Shown here piece by piece: positions 26,020-35,328 of a stretch of 64,000 nucleotides of DNA. Under the pieces are notes generated by a model. The model did no database searches and was not told where the DNA came from. It worked only from the letters and a program-made list of their open reading frames with translations. This DNA comes from Pseudochelatococcus lubricantis (lineage in GTDB: Bacteria; Pseudomonadota; Alphaproteobacteria; Rhizobiales; Beijerinckiaceae), in the NCBI RefSeq assembly GCF_011762225.1, contig NZ_JAASQI010000003.1:62001-126000 (forward strand), given 5' to 3'. A program made the position numbers and the translations under genes. The number at the start of each line of letters is the position of its first letter. The first letter of the stretch is position 1.

Positions 26020-26393
26020 TTTTCACTGCTCTGATCTTGGGATCGGAACGGGCCGATCCGGCATTGCCAAGACTGCGCAAGACGAGTTCAAGCGCCGGCG
26101 TCCCCCGGAGCCTTCCGGCACCGCTGAACTGCCCGCGCGACCGCCTTCCGCAGACTCACCCCTTGCTGGCCGCAGACGGTAATTGAAGCCTCGATAAAAG
26201 GAAAGTGCGTCTTTGGTGAGCAAACGCCTGATAAAACACCGGCTGTTTCGGGTCTTCAGCCCCGCTCAGGCGCCGGTGGGGATCGCCGGCAGACGGGCGG
26301 CGGCAGGTCGCTGTCCCGATGTTATGCTACATCTTTATGGCATATATGCCTGTTTCTGTGCCATGATAGCCAGGTATCGAATGAGGAAAGACT
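26020..26393. other. Intergenic region between the NRPS gene and paaX
   Basis: This 374-base gap separates divergent genes and holds no convincing ORF. It must contain both promoters. It includes the perfect palindrome GGCATATATGCC at 26339-26350, about 45 bases before the paaX start, which is a candidate autoregulatory or CRP-like site. I cannot assign it to a specific protein. Confidence 0.5.
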
Positions 26394-27287
26394 GTGGAAC
26401 AGGTGGAACGATCCGGCCAGGCGCCGGCAATGCCCGCGGTGGCGGACGATATCCTCTCGGCTGAGGCGCCGAGGGCGGCGGCCTTCATCGTCACCGTTTA
26501 CGGAGACGTGGTCGAGCCGCGCGGCGGCACGCTCTGGATGGGTACGCTGATCGAGGTCTGTTCCGCGCATGGCATCAGCGAGAGCCTGGTGCGCACGGCG
26601 GTATCGCGCCTTGTGGCATCGGGCCGGCTCCTCGGCGAGCGCGGCGGCCGGCGCAGTTTCTACCGCCTGACGTCCGCGGCGCGGCGCGAGTTCGCGGCCG
26701 CGGCCCGCATCCTCTTCGCGCCGCCGCCGCCCGCTGCCGGCTGGCTGCTCTGGGCCGACGCCGCCGATGAACTGCCGCGAGACCCGTGGGCGCGGATCGG
26801 GCCGGGACTGGCACTGGCGCCGGACCGCGCGGATCTCGACCCTCCCGACGGCTTGTTGATGCGCGTGGAGACGCTGAAAGGCGCCGCCGCCCTGCCGGAA
26901 TTTGCTGCGAGATACTGGGAACTCGATGGAATCGCAAACAGTTATCGCGCCGTGATCGACCGGTTCGCGCCGCTGGCGGAGGCGCTTTCCGGCGGCTACG
27001 GGCCGGACGGCGCCGCCGCGCTGGCGCTCCGCCTGCGGCTTGTCGACCAATACCGCGCAGTAGCGCTGCGCGATCCGCGCCTGCCATCCGCCGCGCTGCC
27101 CGCCGACTGGCCGGGGCGGCAGTGCAGGGCGCTTTTCGTCACGCTCTACCGTACGCTAGCGCCGGCATCCGACATTTATATCGGGCGGCATTTCCAGGAC
27201 GCAGACGGCTTGCTGCTGGCCTCGACCGAGGGGACGGCACTGAGACTGGAAAGGCTCGAACGTGAAGAATATCACCCAACAGATTGA
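26394..27287 (+). CDS. paaX: PaaX-family transcriptional repressor
   Basis: A 297-residue PaaX-like regulator. The N-terminal winged helix spans about residues 30-90 (GTLWMGTLIEVCSAHGISESLVRTAVSRLVASGRLLGERGGRRSFYRLT), followed by the PaaX-type central and C-terminal regions; the C terminus LYRTLAPASDIYIGRHF is typical. In other bacteria PaaX represses paa genes until phenylacetyl-CoA binds. The start is GTG, with AGGAAAG five bases upstream. It precedes paaJ by 168 bases on the same strand. Because a TetR-type regulator is also present in the cluster, the division of labour is unclear. Confidence 0.9.
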   Translation: MEQVERSGQAPAMPAVADDILSAEAPRAAAFIVTVYGDVVEPRGGTLWMGTLIEVCSAHGISESLVRTAVSRLVASGRLLGERGGRRSFYRLTSAARREFAAAARILFAPPPPAAGWLLWADAADELPRDPWARIGPGLALAPDRADLDPPDGLLMRVETLKGAAALPEFAARYWELDGIANSYRAVIDRFAPLAEALSGGYGPDGAAALALRLRLVDQYRAVALRDPRLPSAALPADWPGRQCRALFVTLYRTLAPASDIYIGRHFQDADGLLLASTEGTALRLERLEREEYHPTD

Positions 27288-27391
27288 TTCTGAATAATAA
27301 AAATTTTCATTCCGCTATCAGGCCTCAAAACATCACATTATAATTGTTATTTTTATGTTGCGCGTGATGTATTTTTGATGCCTAATACATC

Positions 27392-27403
27392 GACCGATCG
27401 GTC
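27392..27403. promoter_or_regulatory. Candidate PaaR operator upstream of paaJ
   Basis: GACCGATCGGTC is a perfect 12-bp palindrome, 52 bases before the paaJ start. The near-identical GACCGGCCGGTC lies in the paaG/paaN divergent promoter. It fits the palindromic ACCG-CGGT operators known for TetR-type PaaR regulators, whose gene is in this cluster. Confidence 0.65.
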
Positions 27404-27455
27404 ACTGAATGCAGCGCATATCGGCGACCTAAAGAACACAAGGGAGGAATGACAT

Positions 27456-28661
27456 ATGCCGGAAGCCTTCATCTGCGATGCCGTGCGCACGCCCGTGGGC
27501 CGTTATGGCGGGGCGCTGGCCTCCGTGCGGGCGGACGATCTGGCCGCGGTGCCGCTCAAGGCGCTGGTGGAGCGCAATCCGGACGTGGACTGGTCTGCCG
27601 TGGACGATCTGATCTACGGCTGCGCCAATCAGGCGGGCGAAGATAACCGCAACGTGGGCCGCATGGCGGCGCTGCTGGCGGGCCTGCCCGTGGGGGTGCC
27701 GGGCACGACGGTGAACCGGCTGTGCGGTTCGGGCATGGACGCGGTCGGCATGGCCGCGCGGGCCATCCGGGCGGGAGATTGCGATTTCGTCCTCGCCGGC
27801 GGCGTGGAAAGCATGACGCGCGCGCCCTTCGTTATCCCGAAGGCGGAAGCCGCCTTTTCGCGCGCCAATGCCATCTACGACACCACCATCGGCTGGCGGT
27901 TCACGAACCCGGCGCTGAAGAAGGAATTCGGCACGCATTCCATGCCGGAGACGGCGGATAACGTGGCCGTCGATTTCGGTATCAGCCGCGCCGATCAGGA
28001 CGCTTTCGCGGTGCGCAGCCAGCAGCGCTGGGCTGCCGCTCAGGAGCGGGGTGTGTTCCGCGACGAGATCGTGCCGGTCACGATCCCGCAGAGGAAGGGC
28101 GATCCCGTCGTCGTCGACACCGACGAGCATCCGCGACCCGGCGTGACGCTGGAGGCGCTGGCGAAGCTGAAGGGCGTGAACGGTCCGGACCTGACGGTGA
28201 CCGCGGGCAACGCCTCGGGCGTCAACGACGGCGCGGCGGCGCTGCTGATCCTGTCCGGCGCGGCGGCGGAGAAGCAGGGGCTGACGCCGAAGGCCCGCAT
28301 CGTCGCCATGGCGGCGGCGGGTGTCGAGCCGCGCATCATGGGTGTGGGGCCGGTGCCCGCGGTGCGCAAGGTGCTCGCCCGCACGGGGCTTGGCCTCGAC
28401 CGGATGGATGTCATCGAACTCAACGAGGCCTTTGCTGCCCAGTCGCTCGCGGTGCTGCGCGCACTCGGCCTGCCGGACGATGCCGCGCACGTGAACCCCA
28501 ATGGCGGCGCTATCGCTCTCGGCCACCCGCTCGGCATGTCGGGCGCCCGTCTCGTCACTACGGCGACGTATCAGCTTCATCGCACCGGCGGCCGCTATGC
28601 GCTCTGCACCATGTGCATCGGCGTGGGTCAGGGCATCGCCGTCATCATCGAACGTGTCTGA
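27456..28661 (+). CDS. paaJ: 3-oxoadipyl-CoA/3-oxo-5,6-dehydrosuberyl-CoA thiolase
   Basis: A 401-residue thiolase. The nucleophilic cysteine is in [18 protein letters not shown] (about Cys90), with [21 protein letters not shown] and a C-terminal [16 protein letters not shown] carrying the second active-site residues. The length and the [13 protein letters not shown] segment match the PcaF/PaaJ subgroup rather than acetoacetyl-CoA thiolases. It cleaves the oxoacyl-CoA intermediates of phenylacetate breakdown to acetyl-CoA and shorter acyl-CoAs. GGGAGGAATG precedes the ATG. It leads the paaJABCDE operon. Confidence 0.93.
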   Translation: MPEAFICDAVRTPVGRYGGALASVRADDLAAVPLKALVERNPDVDWSAVDDLIYGCANQAGEDNRNVGRMAALLAGLPVGVPGTTVNRLCGSGMDAVGMAARAIRAGDCDFVLAGGVESMTRAPFVIPKAEAAFSRANAIYDTTIGWRFTNPALKKEFGTHSMPETADNVAVDFGISRADQDAFAVRSQQRWAAAQERGVFRDEIVPVTIPQRKGDPVVVDTDEHPRPGVTLEALAKLKGVNGPDLTVTAGNASGVNDGAAALLILSGAAAEKQGLTPKARIVAMAAAGVEPRIMGVGPVPAVRKVLARTGLGLDRMDVIELNEAFAAQSLAVLRALGLPDDAAHVNPNGGAIALGHPLGMSGARLVTTATYQLHRTGGRYALCTMCIGVGQGIAVIIERV

Positions 28662-28679
28662 AAAAGGGAGGTTTCGGTC

Positions 28680-29678
28680 ATGTACGCACAGGTTATCAAG
28701 TCCGAGGGCGCGAAGCCGCGCGGGGAGATGTCGCCGGAAGAGATCGCCTTTCAGGAGCGCATCGATCGGGGCGAGAAGATCGAGCCCAAGGAATGGATGC
28801 CGGAGGGTTATCGCAAGACGTTGATCCGCCAGATCGGCCAGCATGCCCATTCCGAGATCGTCGGCCAGCTCCCGGAGGGCAACTGGATCACCCGCGCGCC
28901 GACGCTGGAGCGCAAGGCGATCCTGCTCGCGAAGGTGCAGGACGAGGCCGGCCACGGGCTCTATCTCTACTGCGCGGCGGAGACACTGGGCGTCAGCCGT
29001 GACGAGCTGCTGGAGAAGCTGCACAACGGCAGCATGAAGTATTCGTCGATCTTCAACTATCCGACCCTGAACTGGGCCGATATCGGCGCGGTGGGCTGGC
29101 TCGTCGACGGCGCGGCGATCATGAACCAGGTGCCGCTGCAGCGCACCTCCTTCGGCCCCTACAGCCGGGCAATGATCCGCATCTGCAAGGAGGAGAGCTT
29201 CCACCAGCGTCAGGGCTACGACATCATGATGAAGATGGCGCGGGGCACGCCTGAGCAGAAGGCCATGGCGCAGGACGCGCTGAACCGCTTCTGGTATCCG
29301 GCGCTGATGATGTTCGGCCCGTCCGACAAGGATTCGGTCCATTCCGCGCAGTCGATGGCGTGGAAAATCAAGATCAACACCAACGACGAGCTACGCCAGA
29401 AATTCGTCGACCAGACCGTGCCGCAGGCCGAATACCTCGGCCTGACCGTCCCCGATCAGCACCTGAAGTGGAACGAGGAGAAGGGCGGCTACGACTTCTC
29501 GGAGCCCGACTGGAGCGAGTTCTACGACGTCCTCGCCGGCAACGGCCCCTGCAACAGGGAGCGGCTCGGCGCGCGGGTGAAGGCGTGGGAGGACGGTGCC
29601 TGGTTCCGCGACGGTCTCGTCGCCCACGCGGAGAAGGCCGAGGCGCGTCGCGCCGCTGCGAAGATCGCTGCCGAGTAA
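28680..29678 (+). CDS. paaA: Phenylacetyl-CoA epoxidase catalytic subunit
   Basis: A 332-residue ferritin-like di-iron oxygenase subunit. Iron ligands are seen as E59 in [14 protein letters not shown]89 and H92 in [11 protein letters not shown], and a second ExxH in [13 protein letters not shown]. It inserts one oxygen atom from O2 into phenylacetyl-CoA to form the 1,2-epoxide. The partner subunits paaB, C, D and E follow in order on the same strand. GGGAGG precedes the ATG. All visible catalytic residues are intact. Confidence 0.97.
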   Translation: MYAQVIKSEGAKPRGEMSPEEIAFQERIDRGEKIEPKEWMPEGYRKTLIRQIGQHAHSEIVGQLPEGNWITRAPTLERKAILLAKVQDEAGHGLYLYCAAETLGVSRDELLEKLHNGSMKYSSIFNYPTLNWADIGAVGWLVDGAAIMNQVPLQRTSFGPYSRAMIRICKEESFHQRQGYDIMMKMARGTPEQKAMAQDALNRFWYPALMMFGPSDKDSVHSAQSMAWKIKINTNDELRQKFVDQTVPQAEYLGLTVPDQHLKWNEEKGGYDFSEPDWSEFYDVLAGNGPCNRERLGARVKAWEDGAWFRDGLVAHAEKAEARRAAAKIAAE

Positions 29679-29700
29679 CGCCGAGGACCGATGAATAACG

Positions 29701-29722
29701 GCGGGCGGCCGAAGCCGCCCGC
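29701..29722 (+). promoter_or_regulatory. Intercistronic hairpin between paaA and paaB
   Basis: A perfect 9-bp stem (29701-29709 with 29714-29722) closes a CGAA tetraloop and is followed by seven As rather than Ts. It could stabilise the upstream paaA message or space paaA from paaB. It is not a rho-independent terminator in the plus direction. Confidence 0.5.
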
Positions 29723-29748
29723 AGCAAAAAAACTGGGAGGATTATCGA

Positions 29749-30033
29749 ATGTCCAGCGAATGGCCCCTCTGGGAAGTATTCATCCGCGGTCAGCACGGGC
29801 TCAACCACCGCCATGTCGGCAGCCTGCATGCGCCGGATGCGGAAATGGCGATCAAGAATGCCCGCGATGTCTATACACGCCGCAACGAGGGCGTGTCGAT
29901 CTGGGTGGTGAAATCGGTCGATATCGCGGCCTCCAGCCCCTCCGACAAGGGGCCGCTCTTCGAGCCGTCGAACTCGAAGGTCTATCGCCACCCGACCTTC
30001 TTCGACATTCCGGAAGAAGTGGGGCATATGTGA
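29749..30033 (+). CDS. paaB: Phenylacetyl-CoA epoxidase subunit PaaB
   Basis: A 94-residue protein matching PaaB (WPLWEVFIRGQHGLNHRHVGSLHAPDAEMAIKNARDVYTRRNEGVSIWVV). PaaB is a small structural subunit that links the PaaAC units of the epoxidase complex and has no metal site of its own. GGGAGG precedes the start and the stop overlaps the paaC ATG by one base. Confidence 0.97.
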   Translation: MSSEWPLWEVFIRGQHGLNHRHVGSLHAPDAEMAIKNARDVYTRRNEGVSIWVVKSVDIAASSPSDKGPLFEPSNSKVYRHPTFFDIPEEVGHM

Positions 30034-30809
30034 TGGCCGCGATCATTGCCGCGGTCGATCGGGCCGCTTTCTTCGAGTTCCTCACCCGGATGGGGGACAA
30101 TACCCTGATCCTCGGCCACCGCGTATCCGAATGGTGCGGGCATGCTCCAGTGCTGGAAGAGGATATCGCGCTCGCCAACACCGCGCTCGACCTCATCGGG
30201 CAGACCCAGCTCTGGCTCGGCCTCGCCGGCGAGATCGAGGGCAAGGGCCGCAACGCCGACAACCTCGCCTTCCTGCGCGATGCCGGCGGGTTTCGCAACG
30301 TGCTGCTGGTCGAGCGGCCGAACGGCGATTTCGGCCAGACGCTGATGCGCCAGTTCCTGTTCGACGCCTGGCATCACGGGATGCTGACGGCGCTGACCGC
30401 CTCCGCCGATCCGCGCGTGGCGGAGATCGCGGCGAAGGCGCTTAAGGAGGTGTCCTACCATCTGGAGCGTTCGAGCGATCTCGTGATCCGTCTCGGCGAC
30501 GGGACGCCCGAGAGCCACAAGCGGATGCAGCAGGCGCTCGACGACATCTGGACCTATACCGGCGAACTCTTCGTCGCCGATGAAACCGATCGGGCGATGG
30601 CGGAGGCGGGTATCGCGCCCGATCCGGCGCGCCTCAGGGCGAAATGGGAAGAGATCGTGACCGGCGTGCTGACCGAGGCGGCGCTGAAGATTCCGGCGAC
30701 GGGTTATGTCCACAAGGGTGGCAGGCGCGGCGTGCATACCGAGCATCTGGGCTACATCCTCGCCGACATGCAGTTCCTGCAGCGCGCCTATCCCGGCGCG
30801 GTCTGGTAG
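30033..30809 (+). CDS. paaC: Phenylacetyl-CoA epoxidase structural subunit PaaC
   Basis: A 258-residue ferritin-fold subunit that pairs with PaaA. The ATG at 30033 overlaps the paaB stop (TGATGG); the longer upstream frame is discounted because it runs through paaB. The sequence has the PaaC hallmarks LGHRVSEWCGHAPVLEEDIALANTALDLIGQ and VSYHLERSSDLVIRLGDGT. Compared with PaaA, the ExxH ligands are not intact, as expected for the non-catalytic partner that stabilises the catalytic subunit. Confidence 0.95.
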   Translation: MAAIIAAVDRAAFFEFLTRMGDNTLILGHRVSEWCGHAPVLEEDIALANTALDLIGQTQLWLGLAGEIEGKGRNADNLAFLRDAGGFRNVLLVERPNGDFGQTLMRQFLFDAWHHGMLTALTASADPRVAEIAAKALKEVSYHLERSSDLVIRLGDGTPESHKRMQQALDDIWTYTGELFVADETDRAMAEAGIAPDPARLRAKWEEIVTGVLTEAALKIPATGYVHKGGRRGVHTEHLGYILADMQFLQRAYPGAVW

Positions 30810-30818
30810 GAGGCGACG

Positions 30819-31343
30819 ATGCCCGCCGTCACCAAGCCTTCCACCGAAGAGGTCTGGCGCTGGTTGTCGGAGGTGCCGGATCCGGAAATCCCCGTGATTT
30901 CCCTGACCGATCTGGGGATCATCCGCGATGTCGCGTGGGACGACGATACGCTGGTCGTGACCGTCACGCCGACCTATTCCGGCTGTCCGGCGACGACGGT
31001 GATCAACCTCGACATAGAACACGCCCTGCGCGGCCGGGGGATCGGGAAGCTGCGGCTGGACCGCCGGCTCTCACCCCCCTGGACCACAGACTGGATCAGC
31101 GAGGCCGGCCGCGAGAAGCTCAAGGACTACGGCATCGCGCCGCCCATCGATGGCACCGCGGCGGACGGGCGGCTCGTGGCGAGAGCGAAGCGCCTTGCCG
31201 AGGGGGCCAACCTCGCCATTGCCTGCCCGCGCTGCGGCTCGACCCGGACCGAGAAAGTGAGCCAGTTCGGCTCCACCCCCTGCAAGGCCAGCTATCGCTG
31301 CCGCGACTGCCTGGAACCCTTCGACTATTTCAAATGCATCTAA
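30819..31343 (+). CDS. paaD: Phenylacetate epoxidase accessory protein PaaD (MIP18/DUF59 family)
   Basis: A 174-residue protein. The N-terminal DUF59/MIP18 domain (about 1-110) includes VTVTPTYSGCPATTVINLDIE, the conserved cysteine region of Fe-S maturation proteins. The C terminus (about 130-174) is a zinc-ribbon-like segment with CPRCGS, CRDC and a final KCI. PaaD is thought to help load the Fe-S cluster or iron of the epoxidase system. It lies between paaC and paaE. Confidence 0.95.
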   Translation: MPAVTKPSTEEVWRWLSEVPDPEIPVISLTDLGIIRDVAWDDDTLVVTVTPTYSGCPATTVINLDIEHALRGRGIGKLRLDRRLSPPWTTDWISEAGREKLKDYGIAPPIDGTAADGRLVARAKRLAEGANLAIACPRCGSTRTEKVSQFGSTPCKASYRCRDCLEPFDYFKCI

Positions 31344-31363
31344 GAATGCGGAGGTAACGCCGA

Positions 31364-32440
31364 ATGGCCCGTTTCCACTCCCTTGAGGTCGTCGATGTGC
31401 GGCGCGAGACCCGCGACGCCGTCGTTGTGACCCTTAAACCCCGGCCCGAGGATGAGGGCGCCTTCGACTTCATCCAGGGCCAGTATCTGACCTTCCGCCG
31501 CGACTTCGACGGCGAGGAGCTGCGTCGCAGCTACTCGATCTGTGCCGGCACGGACGAAGGTTGCCTGAAGGTCGGCATCAAGCGCGTCGACGGCGGCGCC
31601 TTTTCGACATGGGCAAACGAGAACCTCGCGGCCGGCGACACGATCGAGGCGATGCCGCCGATGGGCAAGTTCTTCGTGCCGCTGGACCCGCAAAGCGACC
31701 GCCACTATCTCGGCTTCGCGGGTGGCTCGGGGATCACGCCGGTTCTGTCGATTGTCAAGACGGTGCTGGCGCGCGAGCCGAAGTCGCGCTTCACGCTCGT
31801 CTACGCTAACCGCCAGATCAGCTCGATCATGTTCCGCGAGGAGCTGGAGGACCTGAAGAACCTCTATCTGGGCCGGCTTGCCGTGCTGCACGTGCTGGAA
31901 ACGGAGGCGCAGGAGATCGACCTGTTCACCGGCCGCATCGACGCGGAAAAGGTGCAGGCGCTGTTCGCGCACTGGATCGACGTCAACTCCGTCGGCACGG
32001 CCTTCATCTGCGGGCCGGAGCCGATGATGCTGGCGATAGCGGCCGCGCTGCGCAACCACGGGTTGGCGGATTCGCAGATCAAGTTCGAACTCTTCGCCTC
32101 CGGCCAGCCGGGGCGCGCCAGAGCCAAGGCTGTCTCCCGGGTCGCCGTGGAGCCGGGTTCCGGCACCGAGGCCACGGTGACGCTCGACGGCGCAACCCGC
32201 ACCTTCCTCATGCCGCGGCAGGGACAGAGCCTGCTCGACGCCGCGCTCGCAGCCAATCTGGACGCGCCCTATTCCTGCAAGGTGGGTGTCTGTTCCACCT
32301 GTCGCTGCAAGGTGGTGGAGGGTGAGGTGGAAATGGCCGTGAACCACGCGCTGGAAGACTACGAGGTGCGCGCGGGCTACGTGCTTTCCTGCCAGTCCTT
32401 CCCGCTGAGCGAGAAGCTCGTCGTCAGCTACGACGAATAA
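31364..32440 (+). CDS. paaE: Phenylacetyl-CoA epoxidase reductase subunit
   Basis: A 358-residue reductase passing electrons from NADPH to PaaA. It has an N-terminal FAD/NAD(P)-binding ferredoxin-reductase module (RRSYSICAG near 47-55; GFAGGSGITPVLSIVKTVL near 118-136) and a C-terminal plant-type 2Fe-2S ferredoxin with cysteines in YSCKVGVCSTCRCKV and VLSCQS. The domain order and length match PaaE. It ends the core epoxidase genes; an extra PaaA/PaaC-like gene follows after 17 bases. Confidence 0.96.
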   Translation: MARFHSLEVVDVRRETRDAVVVTLKPRPEDEGAFDFIQGQYLTFRRDFDGEELRRSYSICAGTDEGCLKVGIKRVDGGAFSTWANENLAAGDTIEAMPPMGKFFVPLDPQSDRHYLGFAGGSGITPVLSIVKTVLAREPKSRFTLVYANRQISSIMFREELEDLKNLYLGRLAVLHVLETEAQEIDLFTGRIDAEKVQALFAHWIDVNSVGTAFICGPEPMMLAIAAALRNHGLADSQIKFELFASGQPGRARAKAVSRVAVEPGSGTEATVTLDGATRTFLMPRQGQSLLDAALAANLDAPYSCKVGVCSTCRCKVVEGEVEMAVNHALEDYEVRAGYVLSCQSFPLSEKLVVSYDE

Positions 32441-32457
32441 ACAGCGGGGAGAAAATT

Positions 32458-33213
32458 ATGTCCGACGTCATGAACATCGATGATTATCTGGCGCAGGGCG
32501 GCGTGTTGACCTCGCCTGACAACGTGCCCGCCCGCTATCGCGGGGAGCTGCTGCGCCTCATGTCCTCCTTCGTGGACAGCGAGCTTGCCGGATCGGCCGG
32601 CTTCGCCGGCGCCATCAACTTCGCCCCCGGCATCAAGGAGCGCATCGCCGCGAGCCGCATCACGCTGGAGAAGGCCGATCACGCCGAGCGCGTGCTCAAC
32701 GTAATGGGCTCCTTCGGCACCGACACCCGTCGCTATCAGACGCAGCACGACTGGGCAGCGCGGGTGGCGCGCGACGCCGATTTCGGCGCGGCACGCACAG
32801 GCGGGGACATGCGGCTGTCCGTCTTCCGCTATCCGCTCGATGGCTGGACTGACGCCGTGGCGATGAACGTGCTGATGGGGCTGGCGACCGGCGTGCAGCT
32901 CACCGAACTTACCCGCGTCTCCTATGCGCCGCTGGCTGAGGTTTTCCGCGAGATCGCGCCGCGCGAGGCACGCCATGCGGAGCTTGGCCTCGAAGGGCTC
33001 GAACGCATCGCCGCGGCTGATGAGGGCAGGGCTGAGGCCCGTGCCGCCGTCGCCTACTGGCACCCGCGCGTGGCGGCCACCTTCGGCGTGGCGGGCTCGG
33101 CGCGCTACGGCACGCTCGCCCGCTTCGGCCTGCGCCACACGCCGAACGAGACGCTGCTCGCCCGCTGGGAGGGGCTGGTGGCGGAGAAGCTTGGCCCGCT
33201 CGGCCTGAACTGA
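32458..33213 (+). CDS. Additional PaaA/PaaC-like ferritin-fold protein
   Basis: A 251-residue protein of the PaaA/PaaC family, but distinct from both subunits in this operon. Potential ligands are E42 (SELAGS), E71 and H75 (EKADH, an ExxxH instead of ExxH), E150 and an intact second ExxH (E170/H173 in REARHAEL). It therefore has more ligand-like residues than PaaC and fewer than PaaA. A GGGGAG-type RBS precedes it and paaZ follows. It may be an accessory oxygenase subunit, a protective or regulatory subunit, or a second monooxygenase. I do not recognise an established gene name. Confidence 0.8.
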   Translation: MSDVMNIDDYLAQGGVLTSPDNVPARYRGELLRLMSSFVDSELAGSAGFAGAINFAPGIKERIAASRITLEKADHAERVLNVMGSFGTDTRRYQTQHDWAARVARDADFGAARTGGDMRLSVFRYPLDGWTDAVAMNVLMGLATGVQLTELTRVSYAPLAEVFREIAPREARHAELGLEGLERIAAADEGRAEARAAVAYWHPRVAATFGVAGSARYGTLARFGLRHTPNETLLARWEGLVAEKLGPLGLN

Positions 33214-33260
33214 CCGCGCGTCTCCCGCGCCGCTCCCCTGAACCCATGAAGGAAGTATCC

Positions 33261-35321
33261 ATGACGACCCTGGCCCGCGCTCCGCGCCGTCTCGAAAGCT
33301 ATGTCTGCGGAAGCTGGACCGCCGGCGCGAAGGAGGGGCAGCCCCTTCTCGACGCCGCGACCGGCGAGACCGTGGCTTTGATCGATTCCACGGGACTCGA
33401 TTTCGCCGCCGCGCTCGCCTACGGCCGCGAAGTGGTGGGCCCGAAGCTGCGGGCGCTGTCGTTCCACGAGCGCGCCGGGCTGCTCAAGGCGCTGGGCACG
33501 GCGCTGATGGAGCGGAAAGAGGAGTTCTACGCCGAGAGCTTCCACACCGGCGCGACGCGCGCCGACGGCTGGGTAGACATCGAGGGCGGCATAGGCACCA
33601 TGCTGTCCTACGCATCGAAAGGCCGGCGGGAGCTGCCGAACACGCGCGTGCTCATCGACGGGCCGGTGGAGCCGCTGTCGCGGGACAACAGCTTCTCGGC
33701 CCAGCATATTCTGACGCCGCTCCAGGGCGTGGCGGTGCATATCAATGCCTTCAACTTCCCCGTCTGGGGCATGCTGGAGAAGGTCGCGCCGGCGTTGCTC
33801 GCGGGCGTTCCCTGCGTGGTCAAGCCGGCGAGCCAGACAGCCTATCTCACCGAACTCGTGGTCCGGCGGATCGTGGAGACGGGTCTTCTGCCGGAAGGCG
33901 CGCTGCAGTTGATCAGCGGCTCTGTAGGCGACCTGCTGGATCACGTCACCGGGCAGGACGTCGTCACCTTCACCGGCTCGGCCGGAACGGGGCGGAAGCT
34001 GAAGGCGCATCCGGCGGTCGTCGCCAATTCCGTTCGTTTTACGATGGAGGCCGACAGCCTGAACGCCTCCATCCTCGGCCCGGACGCCGTGCCGGGCACG
34101 CCGGAGTTCGACCTGTTCGTGAAGGAGGTCGTGCGGGAGATGACGGTGAAGGCGGGGCAGAAATGCACCGCCATCCGCCGCGTCATCGCGCCGCGCGCAC
34201 ACGTGCAGGCGCTGGTCGAGGCGCTGCGCGGGCGGCTGGACAGGACGGCGGTGGGCCTGCCGGCGGAGGAGGGCATCCGCATGGGGCCGCTGGCCTCGCT
34301 CGGCCAGCGGGAGGAGGTGCGTGCCCGCATCCGCGAGCTGCAGGCCGACGCAGAGATCGTCGCCGGCGATCCCGACGATGTGCGCGTGGCGTCGGGCGAT
34401 GCGGAGAAGGGCGCCTTCCTCAATCCCGTCCTGCTCTACGCCGATCGGCCCTTCGAGGCGGCGGCGGTGCATGACGTGGAGGCGTTCGGCCCGGTTTCGA
34501 CCGTGCTGCCCTACGATACGCTCGACGAAGCGGTGGCGCTGGCGCGCAAGGGCAAGGGCTCGCTCGTCGCCTCCGTCTTCACCGACGATCCGGCAGTGGC
34601 GGAGGAAGTGGCGATCGGCACTGCGCCGTTCCACGGCCGTGTGCTGATCGGCAACCGGGCCTCGGCCAAATCCTCCACCGGCCATGGCTCGCCGCTCGCC
34701 GGCCTCGTCCATGGCGGTCCCGGCCGCGCCGGCGGCGGCGAGGAACTGGGCGGCATGCGCGGCGTGACGCATTACATGCAGCGCACGGCAGTGCAGGGCG
34801 CGCCGCGGCTCCTCTCGGCCGTGACGGGACGCTGGATCGAGGGCGCGGAGGTGCAGCAGGGCATCCACCCGTTCCGCAAGTCGCTGGCGAAGCTGAAGAT
34901 CGGAGACCAGCTCGTGACGGAACGGCGCACCGTGACGCAGGACGACGTGGAGCATTTCGCGCACTTCACCGGCGACACGTTCTACGCCCACATGAATGAG
35001 GAAGCGGCGAAGGCGAATCCGTTCTTCGACGGGCGTGTGGCGCACGGCTACCTGATCGCGTCCTTCGCTGCCGGGCTCTTCGTCGATCCCGCGCCGGGTC
35101 CGGTGCTGGCGAACTACGGCGTCGACAACCTGCGGTTCCTGACGCCGGTGTATTTCGGCGACTCGCTGCAGGTGCGTCTCACCTGCAAGGAGATCAATCC
35201 GCGCGCGACCGCCGAGCACGGCGAGGTGCGCTGGGATTGCCAGGTCACCAACCAGAACGATGCCGTGGTGGCGCAATACGACGTGCTCACCATGGTCGCC
35301 AAGGACTGGCCGCAGGCCTGA
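33261..35321 (+). CDS. paaZ: Oxepin-CoA hydrolase / 3-oxo-5,6-dehydrosuberyl-CoA semialdehyde dehydrogenase
   Basis: A 686-residue bifunctional ring-opening enzyme. Residues about 1-525 are an aldehyde dehydrogenase domain with the nucleophilic cysteine in KAGQKCTAIRRVIAP. The C-terminal MaoC-like hydratase domain (about 540-686) contains DDVEHFAHFTGDTFYAHMNEEAA and VAHGYLIASFAAGLF. It opens oxepin-CoA and oxidises the resulting aldehyde. I chose the ATG at 33261 because GAAGGAAG lies just upstream; the ATG at 33246 is in frame but less well placed. Both catalytic domains appear complete. Confidence 0.95.
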   Translation: MTTLARAPRRLESYVCGSWTAGAKEGQPLLDAATGETVALIDSTGLDFAAALAYGREVVGPKLRALSFHERAGLLKALGTALMERKEEFYAESFHTGATRADGWVDIEGGIGTMLSYASKGRRELPNTRVLIDGPVEPLSRDNSFSAQHILTPLQGVAVHINAFNFPVWGMLEKVAPALLAGVPCVVKPASQTAYLTELVVRRIVETGLLPEGALQLISGSVGDLLDHVTGQDVVTFTGSAGTGRKLKAHPAVVANSVRFTMEADSLNASILGPDAVPGTPEFDLFVKEVVREMTVKAGQKCTAIRRVIAPRAHVQALVEALRGRLDRTAVGLPAEEGIRMGPLASLGQREEVRARIRELQADAEIVAGDPDDVRVASGDAEKGAFLNPVLLYADRPFEAAAVHDVEAFGPVSTVLPYDTLDEAVALARKGKGSLVASVFTDDPAVAEEVAIGTAPFHGRVLIGNRASAKSSTGHGSPLAGLVHGGPGRAGGGEELGGMRGVTHYMQRTAVQGAPRLLSAVTGRWIEGAEVQQGIHPFRKSLAKLKIGDQLVTERRTVTQDDVEHFAHFTGDTFYAHMNEEAAKANPFFDGRVAHGYLIASFAAGLFVDPAPGPVLANYGVDNLRFLTPVYFGDSLQVRLTCKEINPRATAEHGEVRWDCQVTNQNDAVVAQYDVLTMVAKDWPQA

Positions 35322-35328
35322 CGTCGAC

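Noticed and set aside
24064-26034. 656-codon plus-strand ORF opposite the adenylation domain
   Set aside because: Same reason: a shadow of the adenylation domain with Arg/His/Gly-rich low-information composition.
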